Source: Ferrimonas balearica
GTDB taxonomy: Bacteria > Pseudomonadota > Gammaproteobacteria > Enterobacterales > Shewanellaceae
Length of the DNA: 64,000 nt
Direction: 5' to 3'
Assembly (NCBI RefSeq): GCF_019802055.1
Contig: NZ_JAHVHW010000007.1
Coordinates: 1,513,403-1,577,402 of the forward strand
The notes beneath the pieces are model-generated. The model was not told where the DNA came from, ran no database searches, and saw only the letters and a program-made list of their open reading frames with translations. The position numbers were made by a program, and so were the translations under genes. Of the stretch, positions 49,737 through 59,167 are shown one piece after another (positions within the stretch are counted from its first letter, which is position 1; each line of letters opens with the position of its first letter).

Positions 49737-50732
49737 TCAGGCTTTGGCCGCTTTCAGCGCCTCGCGCTCCTGGTCATTCAGGAAGGCCGCTTTCAGGCCG
49801 TTCTCCTGAAGGGTTCGGCACTGCGCTTCGGTCAGTCCGACTTCCGGTGCGGCCACTTCATACTCATGGCGCAGGTCCACCCCTTCCACGCCGGGATCGT
49901 CAGTGTTCAGCGTCACCATCAGCCCTTCCTTCAGGAAGGTGGTGATGGGGTGCGACGCCAGACTGGCGACCGTGGTGGTCTGAATGTTGGAGGTCAGGCA
50001 GGACTCAAGTGCGATACCCTTTTCCCGCAGATACGCCATCAGGGCTGGATCTTCCACCGCTTTAACGCCGTGGCCGATGCGCTCGGCACCCAGCTCCCGA
50101 ACCGCATGCCAGATGCTCTCCGGGCCCGCTGCTTCACCGGCGTGGATGGTCAGACGGAAACCGGCATCCCGGGCGATGCGGAAATGGTCCTCAAACAACG
50201 GGCCGGGCTTGCCCAGCTCATCACCGGCCAGATCCATCGCGGTGATCTTGTCCCGAAACGCCAGGCACGCCTGAAGTTCGGCGTGGCAAGCGTCCGGACC
50301 AAAGGTGCGGCTCAGAATGCCGATCAGCTTCGCTTTGACCCCAAAGTCGCGGCAACCGGCCTGAACCCCATCAATGACCGCTTCCACCACCCCTTCCGGG
50401 CTCAGGCCGTGAGTCATCGCCATATAGCCGGGAGAGAAGCGCAGCTCCGCATAATCGATGCCATTGAGCTTCAGATCTTCGGCGTTCTCGTAGGCCACTC
50501 GCCGCACTGCATCGTAGTCCTTCAGTACCGCCACACCCCAGTCGAGTTTGGCCAGAAAGGTGACCAGATCGGGGGCGTTGTCGGTGATCTGAACATGGGG
50601 GATAAGCGCCTCGTAGCTGTCCGCAGGCAGCGCGAGATTATGCTGCGTACCCAACTCCCATATAGTGCGAGGCCGGATATTGCCATCCAGGTGGCGATGC
50701 AGATCCACCAAAGGCAACGTGTTATCAATCAT
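49737..50732 (-). CDS. add: Adenosine deaminase
   Basis: A 331-residue zinc enzyme converting adenosine to inosine in purine salvage. Zinc and active-site motifs: [14 protein letters not shown] (HxH), [15 protein letters not shown] (His and the catalytic Glu), [11 protein letters not shown] (His) and [15 protein letters not shown] (tandem Asp). These match E. coli Add in order and spacing. With codBA nearby, the region carries two nucleobase/nucleoside salvage steps, though they are not in one operon. ATG 50732 is the natural start because the family begins close to the LPLVDLH motif. Confidence 0.96.
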   Translation of the reverse strand: MIDNTLPLVDLHRHLDGNIRPRTIWELGTQHNLALPADSYEALIPHVQITDNAPDLVTFLAKLDWGVAVLKDYDAVRRVAYENAEDLKLNGIDYAELRFSPGYMAMTHGLSPEGVVEAVIDGVQAGCRDFGVKAKLIGILSRTFGPDACHAELQACLAFRDKITAMDLAGDELGKPGPLFEDHFRIARDAGFRLTIHAGEAAGPESIWHAVRELGAERIGHGVKAVEDPALMAYLREKGIALESCLTSNIQTTTVASLASHPITTFLKEGLMVTLNTDDPGVEGVDLRHEYEVAAPEVGLTEAQCRTLQENGLKAAFLNDQEREALKAAKA

Positions 50733-50921
50733 CTGGAATTGTCCTTTTATTTTGATTGCTCTATGGCGCGGGCGATCTTTGTCGCCCTGTTTTTGTCACT
50801 ATAGAGTCCCAAAAGGATAACCGAAAGGCGGATTCAATGGCAGACGGGCGGGTCGCCGGCCAGGCTTAACCCTTTGCCAGACCGGGGTTACTGCCCGTTA
50901 AGTGGCCGTCCGAAGAGGTGG

Positions 50922-52688
50922 CTAGAGCGAGGGATCCCGCTGCGGTTCCGCCATCAATTGCAACTCCGCCAACTGACGATACAGAGCACTCTCATTGAGC
51001 AAATCGGCGTGTCGCCCCACCGCACTGATCGCCCCCTTATCCAGCACCACCAGCCGGTCCGCATTCACCACCGTGGACAAGCGGTGGGCGATGATCAGTG
51101 TGGTGCGACCCGCCATCAACTGTTCCAACCCCTCCTGAACCGCCACTTCGCTGGCGGCATCCAGGGCTGAAGTGGCTTCATCCAGCAACAGGATGGGTCG
51201 GTCAGCCAGGATCGCCCTTGCGATGGCGATGCGCTGCTTCTGACCCCCGGAAAGCCGCACGCCCCGCTCTCCCAGATCCGAGTGATAACCACCGGGCAGT
51301 TCCTCCACAAACTCATGGGCACGGGCGGCCCGACAGGCGGCTTCCACTTCGGCCATCGACGCCTCCGGACGACCGTAGCGCACATTCTCCAGCACCGAGG
51401 TGGCAAAGATCACCGGCTCCTGAGACACCAGCGCAAACTGAGAACGCCACTGGTGAGGATCACACTGATGGGTGGAGACCCCATCCAGCGAGATCTCCCC
51501 GTGCTGAGGGCGATAAAACAGCTTCAACAGCTGAAATAGGGTGGTTTTACCCGCACCGCTGGGGCCCACAAAGGCCACCCGCTCACCGGGCTTGATGGAG
51601 AGAGAAAACGCTTTCAGAACGGGGCGATTTAAGGCGCTGGGGTAGGCAAACTGGACCTGTTGAAACTGGAGGGCGCCGCGCAGAGGCGCAGGCAGTATCT
51701 TGGGTGAGGACGGAGCTTCAATCGATGCCGGAACCATCATCAGCTCACGCAATCGCTCACTGGCCCCGGCTGCTCGCTGGATCTCCCCAATCACTTCACT
51801 GAGGGTAGCGACCGCACCCGCCACCAATACGGCGTAGAACATAAAGGCAGTAAGCTGACCGGCGCTCAGGCCACCCGCCATCACCTCTAACGCCCCCATC
51901 CAGCTCACCAGCGTGATGGCACTGACGGAGAGCAACATCACCGCAGCAATCAGTCCGGAGCGATAGCGGATCCGCTTTACCGCGGTGGCCATCACCGACT
52001 CCACATCCCGGTGGAAATGGGTGCGATCCACCGGTTCATGACCATAGGCCTGAACCGTCTGTATCTCATGCAGGGTTTCATCCACACGAGCCCCCAGATC
52101 CGCCACCCTATCCTGACTGGCGCGACTGAGGGTACGTACCCGGCGGCCAAAGAACAGGATGGGCACCAGCACGACCGGTACGGCGACGGCTACGGCCAGC
52201 GTCAGTTGCCAGCTGGTCACCATCATCATCACCCCCCCGCCGATCAGCGTCAGGGCGGATCGCAGCGCCATCGACAAACTCATCCCCACCACGGTTTGCA
52301 GTACGGTGGTATCGGCGGTAAAGCGCGAGATCACTTCGCCGGTTCGGCTGGTTTCATAGAACTCGGGCGACAGGGTCAATAGGTGATCAAACACCGCTTT
52401 GCGCAGATCAGCACTGACCCGCTCCCCCAGCCAGGTCATCAGGTAGAAACGGACAAACACCGCCATCGCGCCTACCAGATTGATCGCCAGCACCAGCAGC
52501 ATCATCCGATTGAGCGCAGTTGGGTCACCGGAGAGAAACCCCCGATCCACCAGCAGGCGCACCCCCTGCCCCAGCGCCAGCCAGGCACCGGAGCCAACCG
52601 CAAGGGCGACCAGCGCCAGAGCGACACGATGACGGTAGGGGCGAAGAAAACCCCAGAGCCAGGGCAGAATGGAAGAGGATGCGTGCAT
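50922..52688 (-). CDS. ABC exporter with fused permease and ATPase (ABCB/MsbA-like)
   Basis: A 588-residue half-transporter: six membrane helices (about residues 15-300; KAVFDHLLTLSPEFYETSRTGEVISRFTADTTVLQ is the coupling-helix region) and an ATPase with Walker A GPSGAGKTT, Q-loop SQEPVIFATSVLENVRYG, signature LSGGQKQRIAIARAIL, Walker B ILLLDEATSALD and switch His in IIAHRLSTV. It works as a dimer. The sequence is of the multidrug/lipid type rather than MsbA itself; the substrate is unknown. I chose ATG 52688, after TAAGGCG; the longer frame adds 61 residues with no family match. Confidence 0.92.
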   Translation of the reverse strand: MHASSSILPWLWGFLRPYRHRVALALVALAVGSGAWLALGQGVRLLVDRGFLSGDPTALNRMMLLVLAINLVGAMAVFVRFYLMTWLGERVSADLRKAVFDHLLTLSPEFYETSRTGEVISRFTADTTVLQTVVGMSLSMALRSALTLIGGGVMMMVTSWQLTLAVAVAVPVVLVPILFFGRRVRTLSRASQDRVADLGARVDETLHEIQTVQAYGHEPVDRTHFHRDVESVMATAVKRIRYRSGLIAAVMLLSVSAITLVSWMGALEVMAGGLSAGQLTAFMFYAVLVAGAVATLSEVIGEIQRAAGASERLRELMMVPASIEAPSSPKILPAPLRGALQFQQVQFAYPSALNRPVLKAFSLSIKPGERVAFVGPSGAGKTTLFQLLKLFYRPQHGEISLDGVSTHQCDPHQWRSQFALVSQEPVIFATSVLENVRYGRPEASMAEVEAACRAARAHEFVEELPGGYHSDLGERGVRLSGGQKQRIAIARAILADRPILLLDEATSALDAASEVAVQEGLEQLMAGRTTLIIAHRLSTVVNADRLVVLDKGAISAVGRHADLLNESALYRQLAELQLMAEPQRDPSL

Positions 52689-52910
52689 ACAGCGCCTTAG
52701 GTAGTCAGCCGATATCCGATGGTAACGCAAAGGGAAAGCGTAACGTATCGGCAACCCCTGGTTAAATCCATAAATCACTGATGCCTTTGCTTTAATCCTC
52801 CATAGGCGAGGTATTGTCACCACCCAATCCAACTGGCTTAACGCAGACGACCAGCAGTATAGTGAGGACATCAGCCATATTTGACGCGACTGGAAAGGAT
52901 GCCATAAGCG

Positions 52911-53405
52911 ATGTTTCGGTTTTTACGCTCTCTCGTTTCCCACGACCTGTTGATTGAACTGAGTCAGGAGAAAATCACCATCCAAAGATTTCGCTCTGGC
53001 CATCGGTTGGAGTATTCCCCCTGGCTGGCGTTGGAGATGGAAAACGATAAGCCCACCATCAAGGCAATTGGTGACGAGGCGAAACGGTTGTCGGGGCCGA
53101 CTATCCAGCGTGTGAACCCTTTCTCCCATCCCCGCAGCTTTGTCGGTAACTTCCAAGTGGCGGAGAAGTTGCTTCAACATGGGATCCGGGAGTTTCACTC
53201 ATCACGACTGCTTCGACCGGCGCCCCGGGTGGTAATACACCAGCTGGAAAAAGCCGAGGGTGGACTGACGGATATCGAAATCAGGGTGCTTCGTGAATTG
53301 GCACTTGGCGGCGGAGCCCGAGAGGTCATTGTGCATACCGGAAAAAGGATCCGCCCCCAGCTTGAGCGGTTTGAGGATCTGAAAAGCCGCACGCCATCAC
53401 ATTGA
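52911..53405 (+). CDS. MreB-like protein reduced to the N-terminal half
   Basis: A 164-residue protein that follows the start of MreB (about 347 residues) over its whole length: MFRFLRSLVSHDLLIELSQEK, AIGDEAKRLSGPT, FVGNFQVAEKLLQHGIREFH, LLRPAPRVVIHQLEKAEGGLTDIEIRVLRELALGGGAREV. In true MreB the second stretch begins DLGTANT and binds phosphate; here it is ELSQEK, so phosphate-1 residues are missing, and the phosphate-2 and adenosine motifs lie in the absent half. ATP-driven polymerisation is therefore unlikely. It may be a regulator or partner of MreB. The frame is intact with AAAGGA before ATG. Confidence 0.8.
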   Translation: MFRFLRSLVSHDLLIELSQEKITIQRFRSGHRLEYSPWLALEMENDKPTIKAIGDEAKRLSGPTIQRVNPFSHPRSFVGNFQVAEKLLQHGIREFHSSRLLRPAPRVVIHQLEKAEGGLTDIEIRVLRELALGGGAREVIVHTGKRIRPQLERFEDLKSRTPSH

Positions 53406-54000
53406 TTCGCACAGTCCTAAAAGTGGCTCAATAAACCCAAGCGGGCCCCTGACGCTGAACAAAGAGTTCGCCACATCAATGGCCTCAATAAGGTGGCCCC
53501 ATCCCTTTAATAGCCAAATCGAATTACCTCAGAACCAGCTGCTACTTTTTATTCCGTAATTTTTGTGACAGGTAAAAGTATACAAGCTTTCCCCCCTACG
53601 ATCTTATTTCCTTGCTCCCGATCACTCTTTGAACTCACCCCATTTTCACCTACCCCAGTTAACTCAACACCTCAAGTTTACTTTTTGTTCACATTATTTG
53701 CCTTGCGTGATCCTCGTCACGTCAAATTTGGGGGGGATTGCTACTTTTTAATTACCTAAATTAGCCATTTGAACATTAGGAGGTGCTGCACAAAGCACTC
53801 AATATGAAGCAACGAAGGCCCCACTGAAGGTGCAGGGGCAGAATTCAAAACAAACCACAACGGCCGGTTTCAGGCGGGTTTTGGGCAGGGAAGCAGATTC
53901 CCTGCCTCGGGCTCGCTCATGCTCAAAATCGCCTACACCGTCCGGGCACAACCCTGCACCGAGATTCAACGGTCTCAAACTGAATCAACGGAGAATGATG
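53406..54000. other. 595-bp upstream region of the ten-heme cytochrome gene
   Basis: No gene is supported. It includes AT-rich promoter-like DNA, a run of seven G (around 53731) and the predicted CRP site. The frame that runs in from 53830 lacks a ribosome binding site and signal peptide. Confidence 0.6.
53707..53720. promoter_or_regulatory. Predicted CRP site
   Basis: GTGATCCTCGTCAC has both CRP half sites at the right spacing (GTGA-N6-TCAC), and the symmetry extends outward as TTGC...GTCAA. CRP controls anaerobic respiration genes in Shewanella. It lies 280 bp before the start codon. Confidence 0.6.
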
Positions 54001-55758
54001 ATGACTGCACTACGATTGACCGGATGCCTGGGATTATTCCTGATAGCATTCGCTTCCCAAGCCGCCAAACCGGTCGATAACGACGGTGACGGCTACCGAG
54101 CCGGACAAGACTGCGATGACAACAATCCTGCAGTCTGGCAACTGAACAGCTGCGGTGAGTGTGCCGTAGAACCGGTTGCCGGTTGCGGCGTCGATAACCC
54201 CCACGCCAGCCTCGGCTGGACAGACTATCCCAGCGCCTGCCAAAACTGCCATGACGGCGGTGAAGGCGGATTCCAGTATCAGGAGATGTTTGGCTCCACC
54301 CATTACCAGTGGACCGGCGAAACGCCCGATATGGTAAACCAGGGCGGCACCCTCCAGGGCAAGCTGACCAATGCGGTGAACAGCTACTGCATCAACATCG
54401 AAGGCGACTGGCCGGTCTGTGGCTCCTGCCACGCAGGGCGCGGCATCAAGCCGGGTGAAGGCGATACCGTCGCCAACGTCGACTGTCTGATGTGCCACAA
54501 CAGCGACTACGCGCTGAACCGCGTCCGTCTGCCTGATGGTAGCTTGGGCCCCTCCCAGGGCACAGACAGCGCTACACTGGACAGCTACGTTCAGAACATT
54601 GCGCCGCCGACCCGTACCAACTGCCTGAAGTGTCACGCCTTTGCCGGCGGTGGTGATGGCGTGAAGCGGGGCGATCTCTCCTCCGCGCTGATGGCCAATG
54701 GCGACCCCCACTTCGATGTGCATATGAACGCCACTGGCGCCAACCTGCAGTGTCAGGATTGCCACCAGTTCATCAACCACCGTGTGATTGGTAAAGGCTC
54801 CGACCTGCGACCCACTGACGACATCGTTCGTGGTGCCGAAATCACCTGCGCCAGCGCCAACTGCCACCAGGGCATGGACTCCGGTACCGGCCACGCCGCA
54901 ACCGGACGCCGTGGCGAACCGGACCGTCACGTAGCGCGCGTAGCCTGCCAATCCTGCCACATCCCGACCTACGCCAAAGATCTGGGTGACCCGGCCCATG
55001 TGCCCACCGAAATCCACCGTGATTGGCAGCACCACCACGACGGCACACCGGCGGACGGCGTATCCGGTCCTGGCCACCCGCACACCGATAAGGCTGCGAA
55101 CCTGGCCCCATGGCTGCGCTTCTGGAACCGTAAGAGCGACAACTACCTGTTGGGCGATCAGGCGGTGCTGGATCCGGAAACCGGTCGCTACCCCACTTCT
55201 CGCCCAATCGGCGGGGTCAACGACGGCATGCTGGTGCCCTTCAAGTACAAGACCGCACTGCAACCCATGACCGTGGCTGACCAACGGATGATCGCGCTGA
55301 ACACCTTCGAGTACCTCAAGGGTTCAGGGGATGCTGTTGCGTCTACCGAGTCCGGCCTGGTGAACATGGGTTACCCAGCCAATGAGCCCTATGAGTGGAT
55401 CGAGACTGACACCTTCCAGATGATCAACCACGGTGTGAATCCTGCCAGTGATGTGGCGGATTGCAGCCAGTGTCACGAGACCACTCTGGATCTGGCCAAC
55501 GACTCGATGCTCGACACCATGGGCTACAAGCTCAAAGGTCCGAAAGAGCAGGTCTGTAACCAGTGTCATGATGGTTCCAAGAGCCTGCCGCGCACCTGGG
55601 ATAAGATGCACAACCACGTCAGCAAAGGCAGCACCGGTATCGATTGCGCCTTCTGTCACGACGTACAGCGCCCTGAGCGCGGCCTCTGCAGCCCCTGCGA
55701 CAGCAGCTGCTCAGCGGAATACGTGGACAACGTGCCCTACCCGCATCAGTGCGATTAA
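54001..55758 (+). CDS. Secreted ten-heme c-type cytochrome with N-terminal calcium-binding-like motif
   Basis: A 585-residue exported protein (signal peptide about 1-22, ending ASQAAKP). Residues 27-45 (DNDGDGYRAGQDCDDNNPAVW) form the calcium-binding-like repeat also seen in MopE and thrombospondin type 3 proteins. Nine CXXCH motifs begin at about 80, 140, 162, 208, 251, 316, 488, 519 and 549, and CASANCH at 283 is a CX4CH heme site. Many distal His are available as axial ligands. It is probably a periplasmic or surface electron carrier or reductase; its partner is unknown. I chose ATG 54001 of three consecutive ATGs, 7 bp after GGAG. Confidence 0.9.
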   Translation: MTALRLTGCLGLFLIAFASQAAKPVDNDGDGYRAGQDCDDNNPAVWQLNSCGECAVEPVAGCGVDNPHASLGWTDYPSACQNCHDGGEGGFQYQEMFGSTHYQWTGETPDMVNQGGTLQGKLTNAVNSYCINIEGDWPVCGSCHAGRGIKPGEGDTVANVDCLMCHNSDYALNRVRLPDGSLGPSQGTDSATLDSYVQNIAPPTRTNCLKCHAFAGGGDGVKRGDLSSALMANGDPHFDVHMNATGANLQCQDCHQFINHRVIGKGSDLRPTDDIVRGAEITCASANCHQGMDSGTGHAATGRRGEPDRHVARVACQSCHIPTYAKDLGDPAHVPTEIHRDWQHHHDGTPADGVSGPGHPHTDKAANLAPWLRFWNRKSDNYLLGDQAVLDPETGRYPTSRPIGGVNDGMLVPFKYKTALQPMTVADQRMIALNTFEYLKGSGDAVASTESGLVNMGYPANEPYEWIETDTFQMINHGVNPASDVADCSQCHETTLDLANDSMLDTMGYKLKGPKEQVCNQCHDGSKSLPRTWDKMHNHVSKGSTGIDCAFCHDVQRPERGLCSPCDSSCSAEYVDNVPYPHQCD

Positions 55759-56091
55759 CGCTTTAGCTCCCAACTGCGGGCCACCCCACGGCCCGCCCCG
55801 TTTAAGGGCGCCATTGGCGCCCTTATTATTTGCCACATCTTGGCGATTGAATTCCGACTGAGCACCATTCAACTGAAGTCAGTTAATCAACGGATTAAAT
55901 AATACATTCTGGATATTTATCATGGACTTAAGTAAATATTTAGCCAGATTAAAACCTGCATCTTAATTACATAGAACCTATCGGTTGTTCCGCTATATCA
56001 AGTCGCTAGAATGCCCCATTCCGCTATATCCCCCCACATCTCCATTTCCTAATTGGAGAGGGATTTCTGCACCCCAAATTTGGAGGCATCC
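55759..56091. other. 333-bp gap between cytochrome and Ig-repeat lipoprotein genes
   Basis: Beyond the terminator at its start, the stretch is AT-rich and shows no gene. It presumably holds the promoter of the Ig-repeat gene. Confidence 0.5.
55804..55830 (+). terminator. Terminator of the ten-heme cytochrome gene
   Basis: AAGGGCGCC (55804-55812) and GGCGCCCTT (55816-55824) with an ATT loop, then ATTATTT. Confidence 0.75.
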
Positions 56092-59076
56092 ATGCGCACA
56101 AAATGGCGTTTCCTACTGGCGGCCTGGCTGGTGTTACTCATCACTGGCTGCGGCGGCGGTAGCAGTGATGAGAGCAACTCAACCACTGTGCCCCCGATCA
56201 CCACCCCACCGGAGGAGACGGTTCTCCCCTCTCACCCTGGACTCAGTGCCAGAAGTGTGACGGCCCAGTACCATCCGGAAGGCACACTGCACCCTGAGAT
56301 CCAGGGCCAGAAAGGCACATTGAGCTTTGAGCTGGATCCCGGCAGCGCGGACGATGTGGTCGAGGTTGACGTCCGCAGCGGCCAACTTCGGGTCCTGAAC
56401 CAAGGGGAAGCCGTCATCCGCATCCGTGACAATGGCTTGCCAAACTACAAAGCCGCTGAAACCGAATGGCAGATCACCATTACACCGGGGGCACGGGGCC
56501 AACTCCTGACCAATGACCTCACCCTCTCTTACGGTGACAGCCCTGCGCCTTTACGGGTATCCGGTGCCATTGGCCAACTCCACTACCGCCCGATGGAGGA
56601 CCACCCCATCATCTCCATCGATGAGTCCGGGCGGGTCACCGCTTTGGCGGTCGGCACCAGCTTGGTCCATATCGAGGATGACGGTGGCCGCAACTACCAA
56701 AGCTCCAGCGCCGCCGCCTTTGTCCGTGTCATGCCAGCCCAGGGCGGGGTTGCCGAATTCCACGATCTGGGTGACAAGCCCTATGTGCCTGGGGGCACAC
56801 TGCTTCCCTCATACAGTGGCTCGCTGGCACATCAGGTTCACTTTGTGCTGGATGACTCCGACTCACACCAGATTGTCCGTCTTGATCCAGATTCAGGCGA
56901 GATGAGCATCCTGAGTGCGGGTCAGGCCTGTGTTCGCGTCGAGCAAAGCAATGGGCCGGGTTTTGAAACGCTGGCAGACCAGCGCTTCTGCGTTAACGTA
57001 CTCCCGGCAGAAAACACCGGGCTGGTGATCTCTGGTGCGCCGCTGGCGTTTGAATTTGACGGAATCGTCGAGCTGCCGGTGAACGGCGTACAAGGCACCC
57101 TGACCCTCGCTCTCGCCGAGGATGCCCCTCAGGATGTGGTTGCCATTACCGATGACCAGCGTCTGGCCCTGCTGGCACCTGGCGAAGTGCGCCTGAACGT
57201 GCAGGATGACGGCGGACGAAACTACCTGCCAAGCCAGCACACTGTGACCGTCACCGTGCTGCCACTGCCCCACCCCGGTCTGTCAGCCCTCGATATCTCC
57301 CGTCCCTTTGACGCTGACGCTCGCTGGATACCCGCCATTCAGGGGGCACAAGGTGAAGTGAGCTATCGGTTGGCAAAAGAGCAGGATGCCACGCGAGTCC
57401 GTCTGGATCCGGTTTCCGGTACTCTGACGCCCTTGATGCCGGGTCAATCCACGATTCTTGTCTCCGACGATGGCGGGCGTTACTACGCCCCGGCACAAAC
57501 GCCATTTACCCTCACCGTCGACAAGCTGGAAAACACCGCCTTGAGTGCGACGCCGTTGGTGACCCAGTATCAATCCGGCCAACAGCTGATGCCGGTGATT
57601 GAAGGGGCACAAGGCGCCCTCTCTTTCACCCTGCTGGATGGGCAGGATGTGGTGACCATCAATCCGGACCACAGCCTGACAACGCTCAAACCTGGCTACG
57701 CGGTGCTCAACGTAACCGACAGCGGTAACGACTGGTACCAGCCCGCAGAAACCCTGTTGACCGTCACCGTTTACCAGGCTGACAGCCCCATGGAGGCTCA
57801 GGGTCTTACGCTGACCTATGCTCCGGATGCCCAGGGCGCCATCTCGGTCATCGGAGCCGTTGGCACCCCGAGCTTTGCCATCAGCAAGGGCTCAAAGCAG
57901 GACGTGGTCGCCGTTAACCCCCAGACCGGTGTCGTCACCGTACTCAACGCCGGCACCACTAATGTCACGGTGACCGACCCGGGTGACACCAACACCGCCT
58001 CCTACCGGCAGATGGTAACGGTTACAGTCAACAAAGGGGCCGCCAACCCCAATCTCAAACTCGCCAGCGAGCAGATCCAGGGTATTTATGGCCAACTGCC
58101 CCTGACCGCCCCGCAGTTGACCGGCGTGGAGCCAGACGCCTGGGTCAGCTACTGGATTGAGGATGCGGCACAGCGCCAGATTGCTCAGATCGAGTCCCGT
58201 ACCGGCGTAATCACGCCGCTGCAGGCGGGCATTGTTGAAGTCGCCGTAACCGAACACAGCCGAAACTACGAAGACAGCCAGGTGCACTACCAGGCGATCA
58301 TCGAACTGGGACGGCATGAAGGGCTCAGAGTCGACAGCGCCACGCCGACGAACTTTGCCTTCTATCCGGATATGCGGATAACGGCCCCGATTATCGACAA
58401 TCAATACGGCATGCTGCACTTCTCCGCTACCCCATCGGCCGATTATGACTTGACCGATGACGGCACCCTGGTGGTGCACCGCCAGCCGCCCACGGGACTT
58501 ATCAGCCTTATCATTGAAGACAACGGAGGCAACAAGGTCACACCAAGCCTGGCTCAACATACCCTCTATCTTGATCGCATCGACCGGGAGTCCGGACAGC
58601 CGGACACCGTCACCTTTGAGGGTCAAACGCTGGTGTTCGATGGCCGTATCGACATCATGAAGGGCGATCACAGCCAGCTGGAGTTGGCCAGTGGCAATGA
58701 CTTCGGCACAGAGGTGCAGTTACCGGATGGCAGTGGCTACACCCGTGTTAAAGCCTCGGTGACCCTCGAGTCCAGCGGACAACGTGTTCCGGTGACGCTG
58801 CGTTTGAGCACCCGCGGGGATTGTCAGGAAGCCTGGCAGTGGTTGCCACTGTCGGCGCCCATGTCGGTCTACTGCAACGGTAACCAGCAGGTGCGGATCA
58901 CCCTGGCGCCGGAGGACGACTACAACGGTGCCCTGCCTGCGGGCCACTATTTCTCCACAGAGCCTCTGGTGCTGACTCAAAGGGCAAAGCCCTGGGTCAA
59001 TGAAGGTGTCACCGAGATGGGTGATGCGGTTGCACGCAAATGGTGGCTTATCGACATCGATATGCGCCTGCCCTGA
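56092..59076 (+). CDS. Large lipoprotein with tandem Ig-like (BIG2/cadherin-like) repeats
   Basis: A 994-residue surface-type lipoprotein (LLITGC, Cys20; then GGGSSDES linker). From about residue 45 to 750 there are eight or nine repeats of 75-90 residues, each with the pattern L-S-xxxxFxxxG...PxIQGAQGxLSY, VVxIDPxSGxVTxLxPGxxxIxVxDDGGxNYxxAxxxxxVTV. This is the plan of BIG2-type Ig domains. The C-terminal 250 residues differ and end in a Cys-bearing domain (GDCQEAWQWLPLSAPMSVYCNG). Such proteins act as stalks, adhesins or scaffolds. The adjacent ten-heme cytochrome may be a partner, but the gap and terminator make cotranscription unlikely. ATG 56092 follows GGAGG. Confidence 0.85.
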   Translation: MRTKWRFLLAAWLVLLITGCGGGSSDESNSTTVPPITTPPEETVLPSHPGLSARSVTAQYHPEGTLHPEIQGQKGTLSFELDPGSADDVVEVDVRSGQLRVLNQGEAVIRIRDNGLPNYKAAETEWQITITPGARGQLLTNDLTLSYGDSPAPLRVSGAIGQLHYRPMEDHPIISIDESGRVTALAVGTSLVHIEDDGGRNYQSSSAAAFVRVMPAQGGVAEFHDLGDKPYVPGGTLLPSYSGSLAHQVHFVLDDSDSHQIVRLDPDSGEMSILSAGQACVRVEQSNGPGFETLADQRFCVNVLPAENTGLVISGAPLAFEFDGIVELPVNGVQGTLTLALAEDAPQDVVAITDDQRLALLAPGEVRLNVQDDGGRNYLPSQHTVTVTVLPLPHPGLSALDISRPFDADARWIPAIQGAQGEVSYRLAKEQDATRVRLDPVSGTLTPLMPGQSTILVSDDGGRYYAPAQTPFTLTVDKLENTALSATPLVTQYQSGQQLMPVIEGAQGALSFTLLDGQDVVTINPDHSLTTLKPGYAVLNVTDSGNDWYQPAETLLTVTVYQADSPMEAQGLTLTYAPDAQGAISVIGAVGTPSFAISKGSKQDVVAVNPQTGVVTVLNAGTTNVTVTDPGDTNTASYRQMVTVTVNKGAANPNLKLASEQIQGIYGQLPLTAPQLTGVEPDAWVSYWIEDAAQRQIAQIESRTGVITPLQAGIVEVAVTEHSRNYEDSQVHYQAIIELGRHEGLRVDSATPTNFAFYPDMRITAPIIDNQYGMLHFSATPSADYDLTDDGTLVVHRQPPTGLISLIIEDNGGNKVTPSLAQHTLYLDRIDRESGQPDTVTFEGQTLVFDGRIDIMKGDHSQLELASGNDFGTEVQLPDGSGYTRVKASVTLESSGQRVPVTLRLSTRGDCQEAWQWLPLSAPMSVYCNGNQQVRITLAPEDDYNGALPAGHYFSTEPLVLTQRAKPWVNEGVTEMGDAVARKWWLIDIDMRLP

Positions 59077-59084
59077 ACGAACGC

Positions 59085-59114
59085 AAAAAGCCCGGCAGTT
59101 GCCGGGCTTTTTAT
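59085..59114. terminator. Bidirectional terminator after the Ig-repeat gene
   Basis: AAAAAGCCCGGCA (59085-59097) and TGCCGGGCTTTTT (59100-59112). It serves both this gene and the convergent MaoC gene. Confidence 0.9.
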
Positions 59115-59167
59115 TTGTTCCAACCGGGATTGAGTCATGCCGGCATTGGGGCCGGGTAGCGCCGCAA

